Assembly: GCF_013409425.1 (NCBI RefSeq)
Contig: NZ_JACCAC010000001.1
Span: 3,348,001 to 3,412,000 of the forward strand
Length of the DNA: 64,000 nt
Source of the DNA: Nocardioides perillae
GTDB lineage: Bacteria > Actinomycetota > Actinomycetes > Propionibacteriales > Nocardioidaceae
Reading direction: 5' to 3'
This document shows, in pieces, positions 44,228 through 52,317 of the stretch. The notes under the pieces are model-generated. The model saw only the letters and a program-made list of their open reading frames with translations. It was not told where the DNA came from and made no database searches. Made by a program: the position numbers and the translations under genes. Each line of letters opens with the position of its first letter. The stretch's first letter is position 1.

Positions 44228-44233
44228 TAGGGT
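44228..44233 (+). promoter_or_regulatory. -10 (TAGGGT) of the second sulfotransferase transcript
   Basis: TAGGGT is followed by a leader of about 35 nt with GGGAGG at 44261-44266 before the GTG at 44276, so this one is a leadered promoter. It would drive the chain of coupled genes to 48432. Confidence 0.5.
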
Positions 44234-44275
44234 GCGCCTGCCCACGGTTCGACGACGCCCGGGAGGTGAGGATTC

Positions 44276-45049
44276 GTGCAATTGATCATCGCGGGGTTCC
44301 ACCGCAGCGGCACCTCCCTGCTCACCCAGCTGCTCCACGCCGGCGGTCTCTTCGTCGGCGACGACCTGCTCGGCGCCGGGCCGACCAATCCTTACGGGCA
44401 CTTCGAGGACCGGGAAGTGCTCTCCCTGCACCGGGCCGTGCTCGAGCGCCACGGTGACGACTGGCAGTGGGACGCGCCTTTCCCGTTCCGCATCGGCCGC
44501 GACCACTGGAGGCGGATGCGCTCGTTCGTGCTCAAGCGCGAGCTGCGTCATCCCGTCTGGGGGTTCAAGGATCCCCGCGTGTGCCTCTTCATCGGTGCGT
44601 GGAAGCACGTGAACCCGGACGTCAAGGTGGTCGTGGTGTTCCGCGACCCGGGTGAGTGCGTGCGGTCGATGGAATCACGGTCGGCGCGTGCGCTGCTGCA
44701 GCAAGAGGGCAACCCGCAGCGGCACGGCCGCTTCTTCTCCGAGCCCGATCACGGACTCAAGCTGTGGGACACGTACAACAGGGCGTTGGTCGCGTTCGTG
44801 CGAAGCTTCCCGGAGGACTGCCTGGTCCTTCCCTTCGAGGCAGTGGCGGGCAGCGGCGACGTCGTGGAGCGCGTCAACGACCGATTCGGCTTGTCGCTCG
44901 ACCAGGCGCGCACCGCGGGTGTGTTCGACCCCGAGGTGACCTCGCAGCGCGAGGCACCGCAGCCGGTGTTCGCCCCTCGCACCGAGGAGCGGGTGCTGCA
45001 GACGTGGCGGGAGCTCCAGGAACTGTCCGAGACCACAGGAGCACGTTGA
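44276..45049 (+). CDS. Sulfotransferase-family protein
   Basis: 257 aa. LIIAGFHRSGTSLLTQLLHAG (start) is the phosphosulfate loop. VWGFKDPRVCLFIGAWK and VVVVFRDPGECVRSMESRS form the 3'-phosphate region. HGLKLWDTYNRALVAFV and CLVLPFEAV follow. The pattern is that of bacterial glycan sulfotransferases, close in type to the protein at 41-42 kb. GTG start. Its stop overlaps the next ATG (TGATG), the first in a chain of coupled genes ending at 48432. Confidence 0.85.
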   Translation: MQLIIAGFHRSGTSLLTQLLHAGGLFVGDDLLGAGPTNPYGHFEDREVLSLHRAVLERHGDDWQWDAPFPFRIGRDHWRRMRSFVLKRELRHPVWGFKDPRVCLFIGAWKHVNPDVKVVVVFRDPGECVRSMESRSARALLQQEGNPQRHGRFFSEPDHGLKLWDTYNRALVAFVRSFPEDCLVLPFEAVAGSGDVVERVNDRFGLSLDQARTAGVFDPEVTSQREAPQPVFAPRTEERVLQTWRELQELSETTGAR

Positions 45050-45348
45050 TGCAACCGATGCACCGGGTGACCCCCGACGAGCTCGCGACGCTGCGGATGG
45101 AGAACGAGCTGCTGCGCTACGAGGTCCGGCACCTGTCGGCGCGCCTGCGGGAGGCCGAGGCAGCCGGCGGCGAGCCCGCGTCCGCCCACCGGGGCGTCGA
45201 GGTCGCCAACGTCGCGCCCCAGACCCGCGACGACCTGGTCTGGTTGCTGCGGCGCATCGACGACGTGCCGCTCGTAGGCCGTCTCCTCCGCCGCAGACCA
45301 GGCGTGCAGACGCTGCGGGAGCGCTACCTCGAGGGGCCGGCTGCGTGA
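45049..45348 (+). CDS. Small coiled-coil protein
   Basis: 99 aa. The first half is a coiled coil (RMENELLRYEVRHLSARLRE), then a short Ala/Gly linker and a basic C-terminal part (LVWLLRRIDDVPLVGRLLRR) that looks amphipathic and could lie on the membrane. Coupled on both sides. Short coiled-coil proteins of this kind accompany glycosyltransferases in actinobacterial glycan clusters, which would suit a scaffold. The function is not established. Confidence 0.7.
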   Translation: MQPMHRVTPDELATLRMENELLRYEVRHLSARLREAEAAGGEPASAHRGVEVANVAPQTRDDLVWLLRRIDDVPLVGRLLRRRPGVQTLRERYLEGPAA

Positions 45349-46259
45349 GTGCCGCGCCGGTGGGTCGCAGCCCACTCGCGACCCAGGGCCCCGTCGTCTG
45401 GGGCGGTCGCACCTCCGCCGACGTCCCGGACAGCCTCGACGACTGGTCCACGTCCCGATCGGGCCTGCACCGCCGTCTCCGCGAGGCCGGCTCCCTGGTG
45501 GTGCTCGACGCCCTCAGCTTTCCTTGGCAGGTCCTCGACGCCGACGAGCGCGCACTGCCGACATGCGTCGCCCTGCCCGACGACCTGGACGCGACGAGCC
45601 TCGGACAGCTGCTCGGCGTCCCACTGCTGACCCACCTGACGCCGTACGACCGTCTGGTCGGCCCGCGCAGGGAGGTCCGGGCCGCGTTGCAGGAGGAGTG
45701 GCACCTCCCCCCCACCGTCTGGGCGGAGGCACCGCCCTCTCCGGCCGACGCGCTCCCGCCCGGCGCTCGCGGCGCCAAGCTGCGGCACCTGCAGCTGTCC
45801 AGTGCACTCGTCGAAGAGGCACGCGCCGCCACCGCCGACGTGTCCGAGGCAGGAGCCCGCATCCACGTGCGGGGGGACGCGAGCGCACACCGATCCGCAC
45901 TGGTCAGGGCCTTCGGGGCCACCGCGGCCGTGACCGGGCCCGAGCTCGACGACCCGCCCAGCCCGCACGTCGTCGCAGTCGTGCTGCCCGACGGCGCCGA
46001 CGCCGACGAGGTGGCGGCGCAAGCCCTGAGCGCGCGTGAGGTGCTGCACCCGGGCGGGCGCGTCGTCCTGGCTGCCCACGTGGTCACGGCGCCCGGGGGG
46101 CCGGCGAACATCTCGACGTCCGCGTGCGTCGAGGCCCTCTCCCGCGGCTTCGGCACGATGGTCCACGTCGACCGGTTGCGGTCGCTCCGCCTCGTCGGCG
46201 AACCGTGGAGCAGGGTGGTGGTCATGACCCTCACGTCGCTGTGGCCGAGGCCCGAGTGA
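45345..46259 (+). CDS. Hypothetical, methyltransferase-like C-terminal half
   Basis: 304 aa, GTG start overlapping the upstream stop. The N-terminal half (GPVVWGGRTSADVPDSLDDW; VVLDALSFPWQVL) is not recognised. The second half has the order seen in class I methyltransferases: RIHVRGDASAHRSALV, VVAVVLPDGADADEVAAQAL and AREVLHPGGRVVLAAHVV. The glycine-rich SAM loop is not evident, so activity is doubtful. It is probably a glycan-cluster accessory protein. It is alpha/beta and soluble. Confidence 0.65.
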   Translation: MSAAPVGRSPLATQGPVVWGGRTSADVPDSLDDWSTSRSGLHRRLREAGSLVVLDALSFPWQVLDADERALPTCVALPDDLDATSLGQLLGVPLLTHLTPYDRLVGPRREVRAALQEEWHLPPTVWAEAPPSPADALPPGARGAKLRHLQLSSALVEEARAATADVSEAGARIHVRGDASAHRSALVRAFGATAAVTGPELDDPPSPHVVAVVLPDGADADEVAAQALSAREVLHPGGRVVLAAHVVTAPGGPANISTSACVEALSRGFGTMVHVDRLRSLRLVGEPWSRVVVMTLTSLWPRPE

Positions 46260-47401
46260 GAGGGCCGCGCAAGGTCGTCGTCCTGTCGAACGACGTCATC
46301 CCCGGGATGGGCCTGCCTGTCGCGGCTCCGGGCCTGCGGGCGTGGGGGCTCGCTCTAGGACTGCGCGCGCTCGGGCACGACGTGACCGTGGTCGTCGACC
46401 GGCGGGTCATCGCGCGCGTGTGGACCAGGCCGACACCCCCCGCCCTGCCCCGAGGATCCATCATCTTGTGGCCCGGACACCTCGACCGTTACGTGCGGAC
46501 CCACGACGTCGACGCGCTCGTCGTGACCAACTCCAACAACGTGCGGCGCCTCGGTGACCTCGGGCGGTGCCGGCTCGTGTACGACTTCTTCGCGCCGAAG
46601 ATGCTCGAGCTCGCCCAGGAGGACCACCCCGACGAGGAGACGGCTGCTGCGGCCCTCGCCCTGCTCGAGTCGCGCAAGCTGGCCGCGCTCGCGCGGAGCG
46701 ACGCCGTCATCGTCAACGGGGCGAAGAAGGTGCCCTACGTGCGTGGGTGGTTGGAACGCGCCGGTGTGCCCGAACTGCCCCTCGGCGTGGTCGTCATGGC
46801 AATGCCGACCGAGGCCCCGAGGTCGGCCGACGACGGCACCCTGCGGGCCGCGATCAGCGGCTACCTCCAGCCGTGGTCCCGCCCCGGCCCTGTGCTGTCC
46901 ACCCTGGCCGGGCTGCTCGACCGTGGCGACCTCACCCTTGACCTGATGGTCAGCGGCCACTGGGGCTACACACGCACCGTCTCCCTCCATCCCGAGCTGC
47001 AGGCCCTCACGAGCCACCCGCGGGTCGTGCGCCACGCTCCGCTGCCCTTCGGCGACTTCCGCCGACACCTCGCGTCCTGCCACGTCAGCGTCGACGTCTT
47101 CGCCCGCAACCCGGAGCGCGAGCTGGCCATGGTCACCCGGTCGGTGGTGGCGTTGTCGTGCGGGCTGCCTGTGCTCCACGTCCCCTTCACCGAGGTGAGC
47201 GACCTCATCACGGCCTACGACGCCGGCTGGACCGTCGACCCGGACGACACGGCCGAGCTGCGCGCCGCCTTGGTGGGGGCGATCGAGGACCCCGAGGTCC
47301 TGCGGAGCAAGCGCGAGGGCGCGCTCCACCTGGCCCGTGAGCTGCTGGAGCCCTCACGAGCCGTCGTACCTCTCCACGAGATCCTGCAGGGCTTCGCGTG
47401 A
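46256..47401 (+). CDS. Glycosyltransferase, GT-B type
   Basis: 381 aa. The N-terminal Rossmann part (VVVLSNDVIPGMGLPVAAPG, GLALGLRALGHDVTVVVD) and LVVTNSNNVRRLGDLG define the acceptor side. The C-terminal part has LMVSGHWGYTRTVSL, ASCHVSVDVFARNPERELAM, VVALSCGLPVLHVPFTEVSD and YDAGWTVDPDD, the usual nucleotide-sugar side of GT1/GT4-like enzymes. It is close to enzymes in actinobacterial O-antigen-like clusters. Donor and acceptor are unknown. The GTG start overlaps the upstream stop (GTGA). Confidence 0.85.
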   Translation: MRGPRKVVVLSNDVIPGMGLPVAAPGLRAWGLALGLRALGHDVTVVVDRRVIARVWTRPTPPALPRGSIILWPGHLDRYVRTHDVDALVVTNSNNVRRLGDLGRCRLVYDFFAPKMLELAQEDHPDEETAAAALALLESRKLAALARSDAVIVNGAKKVPYVRGWLERAGVPELPLGVVVMAMPTEAPRSADDGTLRAAISGYLQPWSRPGPVLSTLAGLLDRGDLTLDLMVSGHWGYTRTVSLHPELQALTSHPRVVRHAPLPFGDFRRHLASCHVSVDVFARNPERELAMVTRSVVALSCGLPVLHVPFTEVSDLITAYDAGWTVDPDDTAELRAALVGAIEDPEVLRSKREGALHLARELLEPSRAVVPLHEILQGFA

Positions 47402-48432
47402 GCGGCTCCCGCACTCTTCACGTGCTGACGCCGACCTGGAAACCGGTCGGCGGGGTGGTCAAGCTCATGGACTACGTGCAGCATGCCCGCACCTTGGGCT
47501 TCCGCGTCAGTGTGTGGTGCCCCCGGCCACCGTCAGTCGACGAGGAGCTCTTCCGCAACGACCGGTTCCGCGACTTGCCCACTGCCGACGACGTGAGCGT
47601 GGTGAGCGGGCGGAGCCTAGCGTTCGCCGATGACGACCTGGCGCTGATCTCGTTGCCGCGCAACGCCGAAGTCGTCCACCGCTCGCTCCCCGCCGGAGCC
47701 TCGCCCGAGCGGGTCGTCCACCTGGTCCAGAACGTCCGTCACGTGAATCCCGCCTGGGGCGACGGCTACCCCACCCGGTTGTTGACCCGCCCCATGGCGC
47801 GCATCTCGATCAACGAGATCGTCGCCGAGACCATCCGGCCGTGGCTCGACCAGCGGGCGCTGCACCGCACCGTCGACCTCGGCCACGACACCCCGTTCTT
47901 CCGGACGCACCGCCGCGACGAGGGGCCCCGCACACCGCTGCGGGTGGCGTACACCACGTGGAAGTCCGACGTGGGCGACCGGGTGGCAGCCGCACTGGTG
48001 GACGACCCGGGTTTCGCCTTCCGCGCCATCACGACGACGGCCACGTGGGCCGAGCTGCGCGAGCTCTACCAGTGGAGCGACGTGTTCCTCGCGACACCCG
48101 GACCTGAGGAGGGCCTCTACCTCCCCGGTCTGGAGGCGATGGCCGCCGAGAGCGTGGTCGTCACGCCCGACGTGGGGGGCAACATGGCCTACTGCCGACC
48201 CGGGCTGAACTGCGTGCTCGTCGACTACGACGACGCCGGGTCCTACGTCGCCGCGCTGCGCGGGCTCGCATCCTCCGCACCCAGAGAGGTGCTGCGCCTG
48301 CGGCGAGCGGGTGCGCAGATCGTCGACCGCTTCGACCTGTCGGCCGAGCGCGCGGGGTTCGCCGCGTTCCTCGCGGAGCTCGAGCCCCGGATCGTCGACT
48401 TCGAGCGCAGCGGACGACGCCGCTGGACCTGA
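47398..48432 (+). CDS. Glycosyltransferase, GT4-like
   Basis: 344 aa. The opening LHVLTPTWKPVGGVVKLMDY is the GG-containing acceptor loop. LVQNVRHVNPAWGDGYPTR and ISINEIVAETI follow. The C-terminal domain has LRVAYTTWKSDVGDRVA, VFLATPGPEEGLYLPGLEAM (the EEGLxLPxLE donor-binding loop) and VVVTPDVGGNMAYC. Typical of GT4 enzymes that use UDP- or GDP-sugars. Last gene of the coupled chain. Its stop is 6 bp from the convergent stop of the primase-polymerase gene. Confidence 0.87.
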   Translation: MSGSRTLHVLTPTWKPVGGVVKLMDYVQHARTLGFRVSVWCPRPPSVDEELFRNDRFRDLPTADDVSVVSGRSLAFADDDLALISLPRNAEVVHRSLPAGASPERVVHLVQNVRHVNPAWGDGYPTRLLTRPMARISINEIVAETIRPWLDQRALHRTVDLGHDTPFFRTHRRDEGPRTPLRVAYTTWKSDVGDRVAAALVDDPGFAFRAITTTATWAELRELYQWSDVFLATPGPEEGLYLPGLEAMAAESVVVTPDVGGNMAYCRPGLNCVLVDYDDAGSYVAALRGLASSAPREVLRLRRAGAQIVDRFDLSAERAGFAAFLAELEPRIVDFERSGRRRWT

Positions 48433-48438
48433 GGCGGG

Positions 48439-49533
48439 TCAGGTCTCGACGCGGTTGCCGTCGGCGTCCCAGTGGCTGGCGACCTTCTTGCTCGGCTGCA
48501 CCCGCGGCGGCTCGCCGGGCATCTTGGGGTAGTCGGGCGGGAAGTTCAGCTCGCCGCCCGGCAGGGTCTCCCACAGCGCGAGCAGCGGCTCGAGGGAGTG
48601 CGCGACGTCGTCGACCTCGGCCCAGGGGTCGCCGTCGGCGAGGCGCTCGGGGGCGGTGAAGAGGTTGAGCTCGCGCGGGTCGGCGAGCCCGGCCAGCTCC
48701 TCCCACGTGACGGGCGTCGACACCGGCGCACCGGGCAGGGGGCGCAGCGACCAGGCCGAGGCGATGGTGCGGTCGCGGTTGTTCTGGTTGTAGTCGACGA
48801 AGATCCGCTCGCCGCGCTCCTCCTTCCACCAGTCGACGGTGACCTGGTCGTCGCGGCGCGCGAGCTCGCGGCCGAAGCCGATCGCGGCGTGGCGCACGTC
48901 GGTGAACTCCCAGCGGGGCTCGATCCGCACGAAGACGTGCACCCCGCGGTTGCCCGACGTCTTGGCGAAGCCGCGGATCCCGAGCTCCTCGAGCAGCTCG
49001 CGCGCGACCCCCGCGACGCGCGCGGCGTCGCCGAAGGTCGTGCCCGGCTGCGGGTCGAGGTCGAGGCGGAGCTCATCGGGGTGGTCCAGGCTCGCCGGGT
49101 CGTCGGTGCGGCGCACCGGCCACGGGTGGAAGGTCAGCGTGCCCATCTGGGCGCACCACACCGGCACCGCGACCTCGCTCGGGCAGACCTCGTCGGCGGT
49201 GCGCCCCGAGGGAAAGGTGATGCGCACCGTCTCGAGGTAGTCCGGCGCCCCCTTCGGCACCCGCTTCTGGTAGAACGCGTCGGCGTCGCGGTCCTGCGGA
49301 CCGGTCGCGAGCCGCATCCCCTCGCGGACCCCCGAGGGCCAGCGCTCCAGCGCGGTCGGCCGGTCCCGCAGCACGCGCATCAGCCCCTCGCCGACCGACG
49401 CGACGTACTCCGCCACCATCAGCTTGGTGACCTCGGGGGTGCGGTCGGTGGCCTCGTAGACCACGCGGTCGGGGCTGGAGACGCGGACGACGCGGCCGCC
49501 GGCCTCGACCTCCGCTGCGGGTGTCCTCGCCAT
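48439..49533 (-). CDS. Stand-alone LigD-type primase-polymerase (Prim-PolC/PolD family)
   Basis: 364 aa. The archaeo-eukaryotic primase fold has RLDLDPQPGTTFGDAARVA (the DxD metal site), AKTSGNRGVHVFVRI (catalytic His region) and GERIFVDYNQNNRDRTIASAW (third metal Asp). YQKRVPKGAPDYLETV and TLTFHPWPVRRTDDPASL are typical of LigD polymerase domains. Stand-alone forms fill short gaps and add ribonucleotides in excision repair, working with LigC; in M. tuberculosis the two genes are adjacent. No ligase or nuclease domain is fused and no Ku is in the window. ATG start with TAGGGT 7 nt upstream. Confidence 0.92.
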   Translation of the reverse strand: MARTPAAEVEAGGRVVRVSSPDRVVYEATDRTPEVTKLMVAEYVASVGEGLMRVLRDRPTALERWPSGVREGMRLATGPQDRDADAFYQKRVPKGAPDYLETVRITFPSGRTADEVCPSEVAVPVWCAQMGTLTFHPWPVRRTDDPASLDHPDELRLDLDPQPGTTFGDAARVAGVARELLEELGIRGFAKTSGNRGVHVFVRIEPRWEFTDVRHAAIGFGRELARRDDQVTVDWWKEERGERIFVDYNQNNRDRTIASAWSLRPLPGAPVSTPVTWEELAGLADPRELNLFTAPERLADGDPWAEVDDVAHSLEPLLALWETLPGGELNFPPDYPKMPGEPPRVQPSKKVASHWDADGNRVET

Positions 49534-49540
49534 GCGCTCG

Positions 49541-49546
49541 ACCCTA
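49541..49546 (-). promoter_or_regulatory. Leaderless promoter -10 (TAGGGT) of the primase-polymerase gene
   Basis: TAGGGT lies 7 nt before the ATG at 49533 on the minus strand. Confidence 0.6.
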
Positions 49547-49556
49547 GCGGTGCGGC

Positions 49557-49562
49557 TAGGGT
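49557..49562 (+). promoter_or_regulatory. -10 (TAGGGT) of the gene at 49612
   Basis: TAGGGT is followed by about 45 nt with GGAGG at 49602-49606 before the GTG. It is divergent from, and only 10 nt away from, the primase-polymerase -10. Confidence 0.45.
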
Positions 49563-49611
49563 GCTGCCGGGCTGCTGGACGCAGGCCGCGGACCAGCGAG
49601 CGGAGGACGGC

Positions 49612-50130
49612 GTGGGCGACTCGAGGCCACCGCAGGCGGCGATCGACCTGGTCGACAGCTACGCCCGGCGCGTCGGCGACGACGTCGAGGTCGTGCTCAG
49701 CGACCCCGACCACGTCGTGTCGTCGGGCGACGTCGTCGAGCTGCGTCGCGGCGAGCAGCGCCACCGCGCGCGTGCCGAGGTCGTCGACGACGACCGTGGA
49801 CGCCGCGCCCTCGTGCGGGTGGCGCGCGGCGAGCTGCGCAACGGCACCTACGCGCTGCGGCGGGTGGGCGGGTCACGGGGCGCCGGGGACGTCGGCGACG
49901 GGCCTGCCGAGGACGTGCCGGAGGTGCTGCCGCTCGGCTGCCGGCTGCTGGTGCAGGGCGAGCGGCCGCTCGTGCTGCTGTGGGGCCAGCGCGCCACGCC
50001 GTCGATGACGCCCGTGCCGCACCCGCGTGGTCGCGACGGGGACGCCGCGAGCACCGCAGGCGGTGGGACCCGCGCACGCCGCCGCGCCGTCGCCGTCGCG
50101 CGACGGGTCCGCGCGCGGCTCAGCCGCTGA
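49612..50130 (+). CDS. Hypothetical protein
   Basis: 172 aa, GTG with GGAGG 5 nt upstream. A short N-terminal helix (PPQAAIDLVDSYARRVGDDV) is followed by beta-rich sequence (VVSSGDVVELRRGEQRHRA, LVRVARGELRNGTYALRRV, LLVQGERPLVLLWGQRATP) and an Arg-rich C-terminus. No motif is recognised. There is no signal or membrane segment. The stop overlaps the 3' end of the convergent methyltransferase gene by 11 bp. Confidence 0.65.
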   Translation: MGDSRPPQAAIDLVDSYARRVGDDVEVVLSDPDHVVSSGDVVELRRGEQRHRARAEVVDDDRGRRALVRVARGELRNGTYALRRVGGSRGAGDVGDGPAEDVPEVLPLGCRLLVQGERPLVLLWGQRATPSMTPVPHPRGRDGDAASTAGGGTRARRRAVAVARRVRARLSR

Positions 50131-50872
50131 GCGCCGCGGCCTCCTGCACCAGGTCGGCGAAGGCCTCGCGCACCGGCCCGCTGTCGCCGGGGCGCACCTC
50201 GCCGCGCAGCTCGGGCAGCCGCGCCCAACCGGGGCTGGCCAGCAGCCGCTCGGGGTCGACCGCCCGGGTGCGGCGCAGCACGTGGTCGGGCACGTCCTGG
50301 GGGTCGGGGACCACCGCGTCGGCCAGCCACTCGTCGTAGCCCTCGAGGACGCCGCCGCGCGTGGCGTCGGGGAAGAGCACGACGCAGGTGCCGGTGGGCT
50401 GGGTGTCGACGTCGAGCACGAGCAGGTCGGGTCGCAGCCGGCGCAGCGCCTCGGCCGCCTTGTAGACGTCGCCGGTCCACATGTGGGTGCGGCGCTTGCG
50501 GTCGGCCTCCTCGACGGTGCGCGGCAGCATGTCGTCGAGCACGACCACGCTGGTGGGGAGCGTGAACCGCTCGACGGCCACGACGTCGCGCAGGGCGTAC
50601 TCGGCGAGGTGCATGCCGTCGACGAAGGCGAGGTCGAGCACGCCCACCGGCAGGTGCGCGAGCGGACGCCGCCGGGCGAAGAACTCGTCGCTCGTGGTGC
50701 GCGCGAGGTGGACGTCGGCCTGCAGCTCGGCCCGCACGGTGAAGGCCGGGTCGACGCCGATGCTCGGCACGCGCGAGAGCGCGAGGCTGTGACCGAGGTT
50801 GACGCCGGTCTCGAGGTAGGTGCGCGGGCGGGTCAGCCGGTGCAGAGACCGGAGGAGCTGGTGGCGGTTCAC
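50120..50872 (-). CDS. Class I methyltransferase (Methyltransf_24-like)
   Basis: 250 aa. TYLETGVNLGHSLALSRV (about 20-37) is the SAM loop of the type that starts YLEIGV. IGVDPAFTV carries the acidic residue, and LDLAFVDGMHLAEYALRDV is the usual FIDGxHxYE-like motif. TSVVVLDDMLPRTVEEADRK follows. Such proteins methylate sugars or small molecules and are frequent near glycan genes. The GTG at 50872 with GGAGG 4-5 nt upstream is chosen over a further upstream start. Confidence 0.82.
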   Translation of the reverse strand: MNRHQLLRSLHRLTRPRTYLETGVNLGHSLALSRVPSIGVDPAFTVRAELQADVHLARTTSDEFFARRRPLAHLPVGVLDLAFVDGMHLAEYALRDVVAVERFTLPTSVVVLDDMLPRTVEEADRKRRTHMWTGDVYKAAEALRRLRPDLLVLDVDTQPTGTCVVLFPDATRGGVLEGYDEWLADAVVPDPQDVPDHVLRRTRAVDPERLLASPGWARLPELRGEVRPGDSGPVREAFADLVQEAAALSG

Positions 50873-50966
50873 GGGGCCTCCGCGGTCGGCCCGGGCCGGC
50901 GCCCGGGTCACGCGCACCCTATCCGTGCGGGTCCGGAAGTCGGTGGTGGTCCGGGTCGCGCATCCC

Positions 50967-50972
50967 TACGGT
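50967..50972 (+). promoter_or_regulatory. Leaderless promoter -10 (TACGGT) of the Eis-like gene
   Basis: TACGGT lies 7 nt before the ATG at 50980. Confidence 0.55.
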
Positions 50973-50979
50973 GGCGGAC

Positions 50980-52299
50980 ATGGCCTCCCCCGCGCAGCCC
51001 GACGCGCCGCCCGCCGCGACCGCCGACCTCGTCGACCGCACGCTCGACCCGCAGGTCGACGACGAGGCGTCGCTCGCGCTCGTGGACGGCTGGCTGCACG
51101 GCACCTCCCGCGGTTTCCACGACGGCCGGCCCGGCGACGAGGAGCACGCGCTGTGGTTGCGCTGCGCCCGGGCCGACGCCGCCGAGCTCCGGGGGCTGTG
51201 GGAGCCGTCCCCGCCGGTCGGCAGCGGGAACCTCCCGGTCGCGACGATCTCCTCATGGGACGGCACGCTGCACGCCGGCGCGGGGCTGCTGCCGCTGCGG
51301 CTCATCACGGACGTGACGGTGGCCCCGACCCACCGGCGGCGCGGCCTGCTGCGCCGGCTGCTCGGCGAGGAGCTCGCCGCGACCGCGCGCCGCGGCGTGC
51401 CGGTGGCGGCGCTGACGGTCTCGGAGGGCACGATCTACGGCCGCTTCGGCTTCGGGCCCGCCACCCGCAAGCGGTCGGTCGAGGTCGACGTCGGCGACCG
51501 CTTCGCGCTGCACGGCCCCGCGGCCGCCGGACGGGTCGTCCTGGTCGAGCCCGCGGAGGCCGAGGAGGTGGTGGCGGCCGTGGCGCAGCGCCACCACGAG
51601 ACCACCCGTGCGACCGTCAGCCGCCCCGCCTTCTACCGCGAGGTCCTGGCCGGGCGCCTCGACCCCGAGACGCGCGGCGAGGACCGCAAGCTGCGCGTGG
51701 CGGTCCACCTCGACGAGGCGGGCACCCCTGACGGGTACGTCGCGTGGCGCCACCGCGGGGAGGTCGAGGGTCGCGGCACCCTCGACGTCGCCGACCTGCT
51801 GGCGCTCTCCCCTGCCACCCACCTCGCGCTGTGGCGCTTCCTCGCCTCGCTCGACCTGACCGAGCGGGTGCGGTGGCGCGGCGCGCCGGTCGTCGACCCG
51901 CTGGACCACGCCGTGGTCGACCCGCGCGCCGTGCGCACGGTGGGCACGACCGACGTGCTGTGGCTGCGGGTGCTGGATCCGGTGGCCGTTCTGGCGGCGC
52001 GACCGTGGCGCGGCGACGGCCGGGTGGTGCTCGAGGTCGACGACGCCCTGGGGCACGCCACAGGACGGTTCGCGGTCACGGTGCGCGACGGCCGCGCCGA
52101 GGTGGAGCGCCTCGACGACGCCCGCGACGCCGGGGACCTGCGCCTCGACGTCGCCGTGCTCGGCACGCTGCTGCTCGGCGACGTCGACGTCGCGACCCTG
52201 GCCGACGCCGGCCGGGTCGCGGGCAGCGACGCGGCCGTGTCGGCGTACGCCGCGGTGGGCGACCTCGCCGCGCCGCCGTGGTGCCCGACCGGCTTCTAG
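50980..52299 (+). CDS. Eis-like GNAT N-acetyltransferase
   Basis: 439 aa, the length of mycobacterial Eis. The first GNAT domain has LITDVTVAPTHRRRGLLRRLL (the acetyl-CoA loop VxPxxRRRGxxxxL) and ALTVSEGTIYGRFGFGPA. The second, degenerate GNAT domain and a C-terminal sterol-carrier-like domain (VVLEVDDALGHATGRFAVTV onward) follow, ending in a C-terminal aromatic PPWCPTGF. Eis enzymes acetylate several amines of aminoglycosides and other substrates. ATG at 50980 after TACGGT is preferred to a GTG three codons earlier. Confidence 0.9.
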   Translation: MASPAQPDAPPAATADLVDRTLDPQVDDEASLALVDGWLHGTSRGFHDGRPGDEEHALWLRCARADAAELRGLWEPSPPVGSGNLPVATISSWDGTLHAGAGLLPLRLITDVTVAPTHRRRGLLRRLLGEELAATARRGVPVAALTVSEGTIYGRFGFGPATRKRSVEVDVGDRFALHGPAAAGRVVLVEPAEAEEVVAAVAQRHHETTRATVSRPAFYREVLAGRLDPETRGEDRKLRVAVHLDEAGTPDGYVAWRHRGEVEGRGTLDVADLLALSPATHLALWRFLASLDLTERVRWRGAPVVDPLDHAVVDPRAVRTVGTTDVLWLRVLDPVAVLAARPWRGDGRVVLEVDDALGHATGRFAVTVRDGRAEVERLDDARDAGDLRLDVAVLGTLLLGDVDVATLADAGRVAGSDAAVSAYAAVGDLAAPPWCPTGF

Positions 52300-52317
52300 G
52301 GGCTGGTGCCCCGGCGC

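Noticed and set aside
34862..48432. Prophage or integrative element carrying the glycan island
   Set aside because: No integrase, phage structural gene, attachment repeat or tRNA target was found at the edges; tRNA-Gln is 1.8 kb away with ligC between.
48439..49533. Complete non-homologous end-joining locus
   Set aside because: No Ku gene in the window. The ligase and polymerase types fit LigC/Prim-PolC excision repair better than LigD end joining.
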